This document shows, piece by piece, positions 1 through 6,799 of a stretch of DNA of 64,000 nt (its first letter is position 1; every line of letters begins with the position of its first letter). The position numbers and the translations under genes are program-made. Under the pieces are notes generated by a model. That model was not told where the DNA came from. It searched no databases and was given only the letters and a program-made list of their open reading frames with translations. The DNA is from Nostoc sp. 'Peltigera membranacea cyanobiont' N6 (GTDB lineage: Bacteria > Cyanobacteriota > Cyanobacteriia > Cyanobacteriales > Nostocaceae). Location: the NCBI RefSeq assembly GCF_002949735.1, contig NZ_CP026681.1, positions 2,232,001 to 2,296,000 on the forward strand, given 5' to 3'.

Positions 1-11
1 AGTTTGACGGC

Positions 12-764
12 ATGAAAGAACTAAAAAATTGGATTACCTTTGCCACAGACCAAATTGACAAGCAGAAAGCCAGAGTATCAATTGTTGGTGGTGAATGTCA
101 GGGCGTTCCCGAATTATTTCTTGCTCAAGATGAGGTGGACTCTGTATTTGGTGGTGGCAAGGGACTTCCAGGAATAGTTGATGCTGATACTGCCAAAGAT
201 TTGCAGGGTTTTTGGAACTATATAATCAAATTCACTGCTGGACTTAAAGGACATGGGGTGTTTATGGGCCAGTCCCCGCTCTCTGGAGAAACCGGATTTA
301 GTCGCCCGTCCTTAAAGAATGTCTGTTTTATTGCCACAGGGCAAACATCCTCTTATATTCTTGACCATCCCCAAGACTTTGTAAACGTTAAAAAAGAGAT
401 TTTGGAGATGTTACGCCAAGCTTGCGAACTACTAGATAAAGCTGGTGTACGTTATGCCTTAGTAATTCCCACTCGGTCTAATCCCTTCGTTGCCCTAATC
501 CCGGAATTTGATATCAAAGGTCTGGAACAAAAACACGATTCTAAACCGAATGCTGACACTGTTAATAGTTCTAAAAATAATCAGCAATCCTCACAGCAGC
601 AGGTTGACTGGTATCAAGAAATTAGAAAATGGGCAACAGAATTGGGAAGAAGACCACATTTTCAGGAAATTAAACAGAAGTGGCACGAATTAACGGGGCA
701 AGAGTTAAACGAAAAGGGGGTGACTCTATTACTAGAAAATCTCGGCTACTCAAATAATTCGTAA
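12..764 (+). CDS. Probable ATPase-like protein of a mobile element, 5' end possibly beyond window
   Basis: A 250-residue protein if the ATG at 12 is used, but the frame stays open to base 3, so this may be the C-terminal part of a larger protein. Residues 34-46 (PELFLAQDEVDSV) look like a Walker B strand ending in Asp-Glu. Residues 80-117 (GHGVFMGQSP, then FSRPSLKNVCFIATG) resemble the sensor region of VirD4/HerA-type DNA-pumping ATPases, where a Gln-Ser follows a beta strand. No Walker A is present, in line with a missing N-terminus. The tail from about residue 199 looks like a small helical DNA-binding module after a Ser/Gln-rich linker. The following small genes suggest an integrated plasmid or conjugative element. 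The assignment rests on motif shape only. Confidence 0.45.
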   Translation: MKELKNWITFATDQIDKQKARVSIVGGECQGVPELFLAQDEVDSVFGGGKGLPGIVDADTAKDLQGFWNYIIKFTAGLKGHGVFMGQSPLSGETGFSRPSLKNVCFIATGQTSSYILDHPQDFVNVKKEILEMLRQACELLDKAGVRYALVIPTRSNPFVALIPEFDIKGLEQKHDSKPNADTVNSSKNNQQSSQQQVDWYQEIRKWATELGRRPHFQEIKQKWHELTGQELNEKGVTLLLENLGYSNNS

Positions 765-787
765 TTCGTAATTCGTAATTCGTAATT
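755..787. repeat. Heptamer STRR (TAATTCG)4, left copy
   Basis: Four exact copies of TAATTCG plus a partial copy. The repeat supplies the stop codon of the upstream ATPase-like gene and ends 5 bases before the next start codon. Its reverse complement recurs at 1148-1173, so the four-helix-bundle gene sits between inverted copies. Tandem heptamers of this kind are typical of filamentous cyanobacteria. Confidence 0.9.
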
Positions 788-792
788 AAATC

Positions 793-1149
793 ATGACAAC
801 TAATATTACTATCACGGACAGGACTAAATCTTTTGCAGTTAGAATTATTAAAGCTTGTTGCTTTTTGGATGAAGCTTCAAGTGCAACTCGCATTCTTTCT
901 AAACAACTTTTACGTTCAGGAACTTCAATTGGAGCTAATGTTAGAGAAGCTCAATCAGCCCAATCTCCAAAAGATTTTATCAATAAATTGGAGATCGCTT
1001 TGAAAGAAGCCAGAGAAACCCAGTATTGGCTAGAACTTTTAATTGAATCTGAGCTAGTTGAAAAACAAAAATTTCAATTACTCCTTCAAGAAGCAAATGA
1101 AATTGGTAAAATCCTTGTTGCCTCCACCAAAAAACTTAAAGATAAATAA
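793..1149 (+). CDS. Four-helix-bundle protein (S23/IVP-like family)
   Basis: A 118-residue, nearly all-helical protein. It carries the family signature of small four-helix-bundle proteins related to those found in 23S rRNA intervening sequences: LLRSGTSIGANVREAQSAQS (residues 40-59), then KLEIALKEARETQYWL (residues 65-80). The length is normal for the family, which forms pentamers of four-helix bundles and is thought to bind nucleic acid; its role is unclear. The gene lies exactly between inverted heptamer repeats (755-787 and 1148-1173), and the right repeat overlaps its stop codon. Coding sequence seems to continue on the far side (1174-1302), so gene plus repeats look like an inserted cassette. 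Confidence 0.85.
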   Translation: MTTNITITDRTKSFAVRIIKACCFLDEASSATRILSKQLLRSGTSIGANVREAQSAQSPKDFINKLEIALKEARETQYWLELLIESELVEKQKFQLLLQEANEIGKILVASTKKLKDK

Positions 1150-1173
1150 TTACGAATTACGAATTACGAATTA
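1148..1173. repeat. Heptamer STRR (AATTACG)3, right inverted copy
   Basis: Three copies of AATTACG plus AATTA. This is the reverse complement of the (TAATTCG)n array at 755-787. The two arrays bracket the four-helix-bundle gene, and the first bases form its stop codon. Confidence 0.9.
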
Positions 1174-1302
1174 TTTTGTCATAGTTCAATCAACTGGATA
1201 AAAAGCCGTACTAACCCAGTTTGGGGCAATCGTAATACTGACGAATTCATTACAAGATTGAGGCTGGGATATCAATTACTTTATGGAGGTGTTGTTTGGT
1301 GA
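1174..1302 (+). pseudogene. 3' remnant of a coding sequence cut by the repeat cassette
   Basis: Read in the frame ending at the TGA of 1300-1302, this stretch gives an uninterrupted protein-like segment (for example SINWIKSRTNPVWGN and DEFITRLRLGYQLLYGG) that has no start of its own and opens directly out of the right heptamer repeat. Its TGA overlaps the GTG start of the next gene as GTGA, the usual arrangement of translationally coupled genes, which argues that it was a real 3' end. It may be the lost tail of the ATPase-like gene at 12-764 or of another gene. I do not recognise the family. Confidence 0.5.
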
Positions 1303-1598
1303 TTAAGCTATTAATAAAGTATGCACCAGATTCAGTTGTTGATGCTGTGAATGATATTTCTTTAGCAGAACTGGACAAGCGAGGTTTAATAGTCTGGACA
1401 GACGCACCGCCACTAGAGCCAGAAGATGAAAACTCAGCATTTAATTTAGCTTCTCGTTTTACTGAAGTAACGCCTGATAATATATTAGAAATTTTCAAAA
1501 CTATTGCTCAAATATACACTAGTTATGGCGACTGTTTAGCTCTCAAATACTTGATGGAACTTTCCGCAGAATACTTTGGTTTAATTGGAGTTGAATGA
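1299..1598 (+). CDS. Hypothetical protein, 99 aa
   Basis: I chose the GTG at 1299 because a strong GGAGGT lies at 1285-1290 (8-base spacing) and the GTG overlaps the preceding stop as GTGA. The product is about 99 residues, acidic, with a predicted mix of helices. It has an acidic proline-containing stretch (DAPPLEPEDE, about residues 46-55). There is no signal peptide, membrane segment or motif that I can assign. It heads a compact run of small plus-strand genes (1299-2910) with short or no gaps, typical of a mobile-element cargo or structural operon. Confidence 0.65.
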   Translation: MIKLLIKYAPDSVVDAVNDISLAELDKRGLIVWTDAPPLEPEDENSAFNLASRFTEVTPDNILEIFKTIAQIYTSYGDCLALKYLMELSAEYFGLIGVE

Positions 1599-1599
1599 A

Positions 1600-1902
1600 A
1601 TGTATAACGAATACGACAATTTGAGTTTTGAAGAACAATTACATCTGACCGAAGAGGAGATTAGACGGCGACACAATGAGCAGATGTTCTTGCGCCGAAA
1701 TGCCCAATTGTTGCAGCAAGAGTTAAGCTTTGAGGCTGAATTATTAGAAGACAGTCCAGAGTTAGCCCAGACGATTCATTCTCTTAATATGCAGGAGATT
1801 CAAGCTCAACAGCAAGGATCATTTGGTGTTATGCAAGGGGATTCTACCCCTAAAGGGCAAAGTCTTTGGAGTAAGTTTTTTCCGGGATTGGGTGGGAGAT
1901 AA
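1600..1902 (+). CDS. Hypothetical coiled-coil protein, 100 aa
   Basis: Starts at the ATG of 1600, 1 base after the preceding stop, with GGAG at 1587-1590. The protein is rich in Glu, Gln and Leu (LTEEEIRRRHNEQMF, LLQQELSFEAELLED), which suggests one or two long helices or a coiled coil. It ends in a Gly/Phe-containing tail (FFPGLGGR). There is no transmembrane segment. The family is unknown to me. The tight spacing on both sides makes it part of the same transcript as 1299-1598 and 1905-2096. Confidence 0.65.
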   Translation: MYNEYDNLSFEEQLHLTEEEIRRRHNEQMFLRRNAQLLQQELSFEAELLEDSPELAQTIHSLNMQEIQAQQQGSFGVMQGDSTPKGQSLWSKFFPGLGGR

Positions 1903-1904
1903 AT

Positions 1905-2096
1905 ATGTCTTGGTCGAAATCAATTTCCTTAGATGTTGCTAATAAGCTTTTTAACCTAATTGGGGTTTATTTTGAGCAGAATGAGTTAGAGGGTGGTTAT
2001 GCCGCCAAACATGAAAATAAGATATTGAGAAGGCCAACGTTAACCGCTTGCTGTATGGCTGTTTTAACTGACTGGGTAACAATAAAGGAGGAATAA
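1905..2096 (+). CDS. Hypothetical protein, 63 aa
   Basis: A short ORF starting with ATG 2 bases after the previous stop and preceded by GGGAG at 1894-1898. The product contains VANKLFNLIGVYFEQNELEGG and a C-terminal Cys-Cys pair (LTACCMAVLTDW). No family recognised. The length, good ribosome binding site and operon position support a real gene. Confidence 0.55.
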   Translation: MSWSKSISLDVANKLFNLIGVYFEQNELEGGYAAKHENKILRRPTLTACCMAVLTDWVTIKEE

Positions 2097-2100
2097 ATTT

Positions 2101-2195
2101 ATGCTACAACTGGCTCAGATAAATCCAAATTCTTTTAGTCTGGTTTGATTGATACTAGTTTTCAGTCTTATAAATTCGATGAAATTCCAGATTAA
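2101..2195 (+). pseudogene. Short ORF with a probable frameshift
   Basis: A near-perfect Shine-Dalgarno (AAAGGAGGA, 2084-2092) precedes the ATG at 2101. The reading frame stops after only 15 residues (TGA near 2146-2148). If the frame is shifted around base 2138, a plausible continuation (SGLIDTSFQSYKFDEIPD) runs to TAA at 2193-2195, two bases before the next gene's ATG. The strong start signal and perfect operon spacing at the 3' end indicate a 31-residue gene broken by an indel, a sequencing error, or a recoding site. Confidence 0.45.
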
Positions 2196-2197
2196 CT

Positions 2198-2425
2198 ATG
2201 GATAACTTGCAAGAATTAATAAACAAAATTCAACCCAACATTGAAATAATTCAAGAATCTGAAACTAAAATCACTTTACAGGGTAATTTCATTTCCAAAT
2301 CTGGCACTGATGACCTTGAGTATTTTATTAGTTTCAGATTAATCTCAGCTTCTTTTGCTTTCAATAACAAGCTAGAGCGCCGTACTTATCAAAAACCAAA
2401 AATAATTACTTGTGAAAATTCCTAA
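2198..2425 (+). CDS. Hypothetical protein, 75 aa
   Basis: ATG at 2198, directly after the frameshifted short gene. The product starts with an amphipathic helix (NLQELINKIQPNIEII) followed by beta-prone sequence. Its 3' end overlaps the next gene by 14 bases. No family recognised. The overlap could reflect translational coupling, or the last residues could be spurious. Confidence 0.5.
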   Translation: MDNLQELINKIQPNIEIIQESETKITLQGNFISKSGTDDLEYFISFRLISASFAFNNKLERRTYQKPKIITCENS

Positions 2426-2666
2426 TCAGCTTGAATTTAAAGGTAACACGATTGAGGCACACGAGAACCATAAAGGGTTTGAAATAATCGTTACCTATTA
2501 CCAACCAGATCCCTACGATGTAGGTTCTTATATCTACTACATTAGAAATTCTAGTTTGGAGTTAGTAGTCGATAGCTATAAAGACCGTTCATACGGGGAA
2601 GAATCACTGGAAAAAGCATTGAATTTCGCAAGATTCACTATAGAAAATCATTTGATTGAAGATTAA
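2412..2666 (+). CDS. Hypothetical alpha/beta protein, 84 aa
   Basis: Starts at a GTG that overlaps the end of the preceding gene. The product has alternating beta-prone segments (FKGNTIEAHE, FEIIVTYYQ, YIYYIRNSSLELVVDSY) and a C-terminal helix (SLEKALNFARFTIENHLI). It is a compact small-domain pattern, tyrosine-rich. No motif or family can be named. It is probably a cargo or structural gene of the same element. Confidence 0.5.
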   Translation: MKIPNQLEFKGNTIEAHENHKGFEIIVTYYQPDPYDVGSYIYYIRNSSLELVVDSYKDRSYGEESLEKALNFARFTIENHLIED

Positions 2667-2724
2667 CTATAGCTTTTGAGCAAGATATGGAATTTGACTG
2701 TAGAGCAATAAGAGATAAAGACAA

Positions 2725-2910
2725 ATGGGGATTAAAGTGACTTACTCAGTTTATATAGAATCTAACTCTGGCACAAAAGCGGATGTGTTAACCAATTTGC
2801 CTGATAGAACTGAAGCGTTAGAATCTGCCTTAAAACTGAATCATATTGTCAAGGACGCAGGATACAGAGGCAAGGCTTGTAAAGTTGTTGACCATGATGG
2901 GGAAAAATGA
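2725..2910 (+). CDS. Hypothetical protein, 61 aa
   Basis: ATG at 2725, 58 bases after the previous stop. The product reads beta strand, helix (TEALESALKLNHIVKDA), beta strand (GKACKVVDHDG), a simple alpha/beta fold. It is the last gene of the plus-strand run. No family recognised. Confidence 0.45.
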   Translation: MGIKVTYSVYIESNSGTKADVLTNLPDRTEALESALKLNHIVKDAGYRGKACKVVDHDGEK

Positions 2911-2981
2911 TGCTTGGAATAATCAAAACTGAGAATTTACATTAGGAGAAAAATATACAATCAAGCGTTTCACCAGAAATT

Positions 2982-3236
2982 TCAAGCCGCTTTCATAATA
3001 ACCCATTTCGACTTTCTGGTATTCTTTAGATAGTTGTCAGCATAGCGGAAAGCTGCTGCCTTATCGTGTTTTGCTATATTCAGTGCTTGTAACAATACAG
3101 ATAAAGGAATTGCCACCTGTGTGAGCTTTTCGGCTAATATTACTGACTCTTCTTCTGTTGCTGCTACTATCGCTTCTAATGGTTCAAATTTTATTTGCTT
3201 ATTTATACGGTTATCTAGCATTGTAGTATCAGCCAT
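2982..3236 (-). CDS. Hypothetical protein, 84 aa
   Basis: Encoded opposite to the preceding run. GAAGG lies about 7 bases upstream of the ATG on the coding strand. The helical product (LEAIVAATEEESVILAEK, LSVLLQALNIAKHDKAAAF) ends in a basic segment (YLKNTRKSKW). It is neither secreted nor membrane-bound by eye. No family assigned. It converges with the 2725 gene, and about 70 bases lie between them. Confidence 0.5.
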   Translation of the reverse strand: MADTTMLDNRINKQIKFEPLEAIVAATEEESVILAEKLTQVAIPLSVLLQALNIAKHDKAAAFRYADNYLKNTRKSKWVIMKAA

Positions 3237-3366
3237 AAATGCACCTTCAAAACTTGTATAATGCAGTTTTACTGAAATGCAGCAGGAATGAATCCGTGTT
3301 TGTGCGGGACTTATTAATTAGCTAACTTCATGAATCCGCACAATTGCCGTAGCGAGCGCATTTTGA

Positions 3367-4185
3367 TTAAAAATCTCGTTCGCCATCTTTTTCCAAGATG
3401 TCAATTAATTCAAACACTCGCATATTTTCTCCCGTCCAAACTTGATCTAGTAACCGCAAATTTTCAAGAGTTAGGTCGCTCTCTTTCACTATCGATACAT
3501 TTGCTTTGCCCAGCGCCATCAACAAATCTTCAAATACTACTAAGCCATTAAACTCCAAACCTTGAATCTCGGCTGATGCTAAGGCTGACAATCGCTCACC
3601 ACAAATCTCAATCATGAACCACTCACAAAAATCTTTTTCCAGCAATGGATGACGACCACTGATCCCTTGCATCAGCCATAGACCATAAATACTGGCTGTT
3701 GCATCATCCATTGTGGCTAAACGTTTAGCTGCCACCCTCCTAAGATTCTCAAAAAATCGCACACCTAAAGCTTTTTCTAACATCTGCATTGGCTCTGGTA
3801 GTGCATAAGCTACAACAGAAATTTGGCTATTTCCTAGCTGTTTAGAATGATAATTTTCTAAATATTCATTTGCCTCTTTTGATGCCAACATCCTCCCATC
3901 TGGGTGTAAGTTGAAATCAACCCCTGGCTTGAAACCTCCTTCAACTAGTTTTTGAGTCATGCTTGTCGATACATCCTTTACGGCTTGTTGATAACTTTCC
4001 TTGCCTACGTATTCTTGCAAGAACCAAACAAAATTTACATACTCTACTTGCACGAGAACTTCTTTGAGGATTATTGTCTCATCCTCTAATTGTGCTAAGG
4101 TTAATATTTTTTGAATTTCTTGCAGATTTTGACAAGAAATCGCTTCTATCAATTGCTGTTTTAGGAGTTCATTTTGCGAATTCAT
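3367..4185 (-). CDS. Hypothetical protein, 272 aa
   Basis: A full-length, mostly helical protein without a signal peptide or transmembrane segments. Visible features are an N-terminal helical repeat-like part (QQLIEAISCQNLQEIQKILTL) and a conserved-looking central block (LRRVAAKRLATMDDATASIYGLW, about residues 146-168). The C-terminus ends in DGERDF. I cannot name a family. It stands alone, with about 130 bases to the downstream minus-strand gene and over 300 bases free upstream. Confidence 0.6.
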   Translation of the reverse strand: MNSQNELLKQQLIEAISCQNLQEIQKILTLAQLEDETIILKEVLVQVEYVNFVWFLQEYVGKESYQQAVKDVSTSMTQKLVEGGFKPGVDFNLHPDGRMLASKEANEYLENYHSKQLGNSQISVVAYALPEPMQMLEKALGVRFFENLRRVAAKRLATMDDATASIYGLWLMQGISGRHPLLEKDFCEWFMIEICGERLSALASAEIQGLEFNGLVVFEDLLMALGKANVSIVKESDLTLENLRLLDQVWTGENMRVFELIDILEKDGERDF

Positions 4186-4507
4186 TTATCTCAATGCTCA
4201 ACGGCACTTCAGTGCGTTAACTATTGTATAGTGACTAATTAAATTACGTTGAGACAAATTCATGTCATCAAGTTAAGCCTTCCCCACAGGAAGAACCCCC
4301 TTATAGAATAAGCTAAAATATTAATCAAAATCAATTCAACTTTTAATGGATAGATTTGCTGCTTGCCAGTCAGATTAGGATGAAATCTTTTTCAACAAGC
4401 AGGTCGGAAAACATTATCAAAGTTATTTGTCTAGCTAAAAGAAAAGTTACAAGGTGAACCCATGAGTTAAGATTACAGTAGTCATCTGCATAGAAGCAAA
4501 AACTACT
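4186..4507. other. Intergenic region upstream of the toxin-antitoxin pair
   Basis: A/T-rich, 322 bases. It must hold the divergent promoters of the 272-residue hypothetical (minus) and the antitoxin-toxin pair (plus). I see no RNA gene, clear -10/-35 pair, or operator palindrome that I would defend. Confidence 0.4.
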
Positions 4508-4693
4508 ATGAGCGATAGAGAAACAGTCCTTGAACTTGTGAAGCGCTTGCCGCCAAATGTGTCTCTGCGTGAGATTGTTAAAGAAATTGAGTTTATCGCG
4601 GCTGTAAAAGAGGGTTTAGAAGAGATTGACCAAGGACTTGGAGTGTCAATTGAATCTGTTGAACAGATGATTGAAGCATGGACTACCAAGTAA
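4508..4693 (+). CDS. Antitoxin of a RelE/ParE-type module
   Basis: A 61-residue protein of the type usually encoded just before RelE/ParE toxins in cyanobacteria. It has an N-terminal helical part (RETVLELVKRLPPNVSLREI), an acidic centre and a C-terminal segment ending IEAWTTK. Its last 16 bases overlap the toxin gene, the classic arrangement for co-translated antitoxin and toxin. It presumably binds and neutralises the toxin and may repress the shared promoter. The family assignment comes from size and gene partner more than from sequence motifs. Confidence 0.75.
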   Translation: MSDRETVLELVKRLPPNVSLREIVKEIEFIAAVKEGLEEIDQGLGVSIESVEQMIEAWTTK

Positions 4694-4974
4694 TTCTTTC
4701 TCCCAAAGCTGTGGGGGATTTGGAAGCAATTGTCAAGTATATTGCCTTAAGCAATCCTGAAGCTGCAAGGAAATTGGGTCAGCAACTCCTTGAAAAAAGT
4801 AGGGAGTTAAGTCAATTTCCATTCATTGGTCAGAAAGTACCTGAGTTTGATGACCATAATATTCGTCAGCTTATTCTTAAACCATATCGTGTTGTCTACA
4901 GGGTTGAAGAGGATAAAAAGCGGATCAGTATCGCCAGATTTTGGCATTCGGCACAAGAGAATCTTGAGCTTTAG
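4678..4974 (+). CDS. RelE/ParE-family toxin
   Basis: A 98-residue protein with the RelE/ParE superfamily layout. It has an N-terminal strand (MDYQVILSPKAVGDLEAI), two helices with the IALSNPEAARKLGQQLL pattern, then the conserved FPFIGQKVPEF and ILKPYRVVYRVEEDKKRISI core and a C-terminal IARFWHSAQ. The Lys-Pro-Tyr-Arg motif is typical of ParE/RelE toxins, which poison gyrase or cleave mRNA at the ribosome. Which target applies cannot be told here. It forms an operon with the overlapping antitoxin gene. Confidence 0.85.
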   Translation: MDYQVILSPKAVGDLEAIVKYIALSNPEAARKLGQQLLEKSRELSQFPFIGQKVPEFDDHNIRQLILKPYRVVYRVEEDKKRISIARFWHSAQENLEL

Positions 4975-5082
4975 AGACACACAACTTCCAGTTAAAATAA
5001 ACTTTCAAATCTTGGCACTAATGTAAAATTTTTAAAAGGAATTGAGAATGGGTGCATAAAGCGATCGCTTTATCTGGTTGTT

Positions 5083-5259
5083 TATCAGTTAGGTAGTGGA
5101 ATTATCGAGTTTATGGCTATCGGCACTGCTGTCAAAAAGCTGCCAGGAATTACCACTCACTCCACTACTTTAATACCACAAGCAATTATTTCAGATCGAG
5201 ACACCTTTGTAAACACTGCTGAAGGTACTCTTATGACCAAATTAGATCAACCCTCATAA
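5083..5259 (+). pseudogene. 3' remnant of a YbjQ/UPF0145-like gene
   Basis: The frame ending at TAA 5257-5259 gives QLGSGIIEFMAIGTAVKKLP followed by a Thr- and Asp-containing tail. The segment MAxGTAV near the C-terminus is the hallmark of the YbjQ/UPF0145 heavy-metal-binding-domain family. The rest of the roughly 100-residue domain is not recognisable upstream. The frame remains open there but crosses a HIP1 site (5061-5068) without family-like sequence. I read it as a decayed or truncated copy. An ATG at 5113 could start only a 48-residue product. Confidence 0.4.
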
Positions 5260-5279
5260 ACATCCATTTGGCTAGAAAA

Positions 5280-5320
5280 AATAAAACTCGTCCCAGTTTT
5301 TATTCAGTACGAGTTTTATT
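5280..5320. terminator. Hairpin, possible bidirectional terminator
   Basis: A perfect 12-base stem, AATAAAACTCGT (5280-5291) paired with ACGAGTTTTATT (5309-5320), with a 17-base loop. The flanking A-rich and T-rich ends would give a weak U-tract in either direction. It lies after the YbjQ-like remnant and beyond the 3' end of the NmrA-like remnant, so it may end both transcripts. Confidence 0.55.
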
Positions 5321-5448
5321 CAAAATCACCTTCAAAATCAATAGCGTCAAATAGATATCGTTCAATGTTTATGTCTGATTTTTAGGTCATTGACTGAAGA
5401 ATAGTAAATTGTGTCAATTCACATTTTTGACCTGACATGGGACGCGCT

Positions 5449-5800
5449 TTAATCTGGTTTTATCCAGTCGTGGTCGCGCAGATAGGATTCAAAGTCGCTT
5501 GAGGAAGGAAAGTCACGTTTTAACTGTGCTAAATCCGCTCCGTAGCCGACATTCTCAAACCAGCGATACATAATGGTCACTTCCTCCCCAGCTTGCTGCT
5601 CAAACGCTTCAAACGGAATTTGCTGGTATTCGACGGTTTTGCCCAACACGAGGCTGAACGCGGCAGCGATTTCTGGCATGGTCATCTCCACACTGGCGAC
5701 TTCGATTTCGCGGTTCAAGAACTCGGCGGGGCGATCGAATACCTCAGCGACCATTGCTCCGTAATCTTCTTCAGAAAGTTGCTGCAATTTTGTTTCAGGA
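5449..5800 (-). pseudogene. NmrA-like NAD(P)-binding protein, C-terminal half only
   Basis: Encodes about 117 residues of the C-terminal part of an NmrA-like (SDR-type) protein. Recognisable are KLQQLSEEDYGAMVAEVFD (the family's 'Q-I/L-S-x-x-D-I/Y-G' block) and the later FSLVLGKTVEYQQIPFEAFE and MYRWFENVGYGAD segments. The N-terminal Rossmann half with its Gly-rich nucleotide motif is absent. Upstream of about 5800 the frame runs into antisense of the LysR-type remnant, which adds 28 meaningless residues to the ORF. It is therefore a truncated gene, cut at or near a HIP1 site (5805-5812). Confidence 0.75.
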
Positions 5801-6340
5801 CTGAGCGATCGCCTGATCGATCTGATTGAGGAAGGCATTGACGCAACAGTGCGGATTGGAATGAGCAGTGATAGCCGTTTAATCATTCACCATCTGGCAA
5901 CTGCACGCTACATCACTTGTGCCTCACCGCAGTATCTCGCTCAGTATGGCACGCCCACAATACCCACAGAACTTTTGCAGCATCGCTGTGTCAACTTTAT
6001 CTATCCACAGACTGGGCGAGAGCCTAAATGGAAGTTTGAACAAGATGGAAAAGCGATTGACCTTTGTGTTGAGAGTTATCTGCGATTCGATAATTCAGAA
6101 GTCATTTTAGAGGCAGTCATTCAAGGAGCCGGTGTAGTTCAATTTCCTAAATTTATCGCAGCCAAAGCGATCGCGCGTGGAGACCTCCAACCAATTCTTC
6201 AATCCTACGCGACCCAAGTTGGATTACCGATCTCCGTGTTGTACCCGCAAAAACGCTATCTCTGTGCTAAAGTTCGCGTCTTTGTTGAGTTTATGACAGA
6301 ATTGATGGCTGCATTAAAGCGAGTTGATATTGTAGATTGA
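5801..6340 (+). pseudogene. LysR-type regulator, C-terminal effector domain only
   Basis: The frame begins abruptly with LSDRLIDLIEEGIDATVRIG, a canonical LysR substrate-binding-domain motif. It continues through YITCASPQYLAQYGTP, CVNFIYPQTGREPKWKF and GAGVVQFPKFIAAKAIARG to a normal C-terminus at 6340. The N-terminal winged-helix DNA-binding domain and the first third of the effector domain are missing. An ATG at 5849 exists but would start inside the domain. It lies back to back with the NmrA-like remnant, with the shared breakpoint at about 5800-5812. Confidence 0.8.
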
Positions 6341-6799
6341 AAGCTATTTATTTAGAGACAGTAGGTGTTGCAGAAAATCTTCAGCAATTTGTCAAATCAA
6401 TTCAAAATTACAAAAAGTCCCCAAAGACAAAGCACCGCATCCAATTACCCGCAGTAAAGAAATAGACAGTTGGCTATCCAGGGTAAGCAAAGTTGGAAAC
6501 AAGAAAAATACGCAACCAATTCCTATTTCAAAAATAGTATTGGCTATTAATAGCATTCGCATTTAGGAAAACGCACTTCAGACTCGCCCATACATTAACA
6601 TAACTTTATACGCAAAACTCACATCCAGGCGATGCGGCTGCTGTCATTGTTAGAAAAGAGCGATCGCTCACAGCGAATGTCCAGTACTTCACCAAAGTTT
6701 ACGCCCGTAACCTGAGTGTTCGCTTACCACCTCTCAAGCTTTCAGAACAAAAGTGAGTTTGGGGAACTTGGGGAAGAGATGGAGTTGCCAGAGATACAG
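6337..6799. other. Gene-poor stretch with coding remnants
   Basis: Just at the LysR stop, the frame 6337-6465 begins LKAIYLETVGVAENLQQF, which resembles the N-terminus of quinone-oxidoreductase/zinc-type dehydrogenases (MKAIxLxxxGxxExL). It soon turns into Lys/Gln-rich sequence and stops. A second frame shows HPITRSKEIDSWLSRVSKVG up to a stop near 6565. Neither is a complete gene. A HIP1 octamer lies near 6660. I see no RNA gene. Nearby regulatory sequences cannot be resolved. Confidence 0.35.

Noticed and set aside
755..787. CRISPR-like array from the regular repeats
   Set aside because: Units are 7 bases with no spacers. These are STRR heptamers. No cas genes are present.
1250..1498. Minus-strand ORF of 82 residues
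   Set aside because: Ser-rich and antisense to the 1299-1598 gene, which has a strong Shine-Dalgarno.
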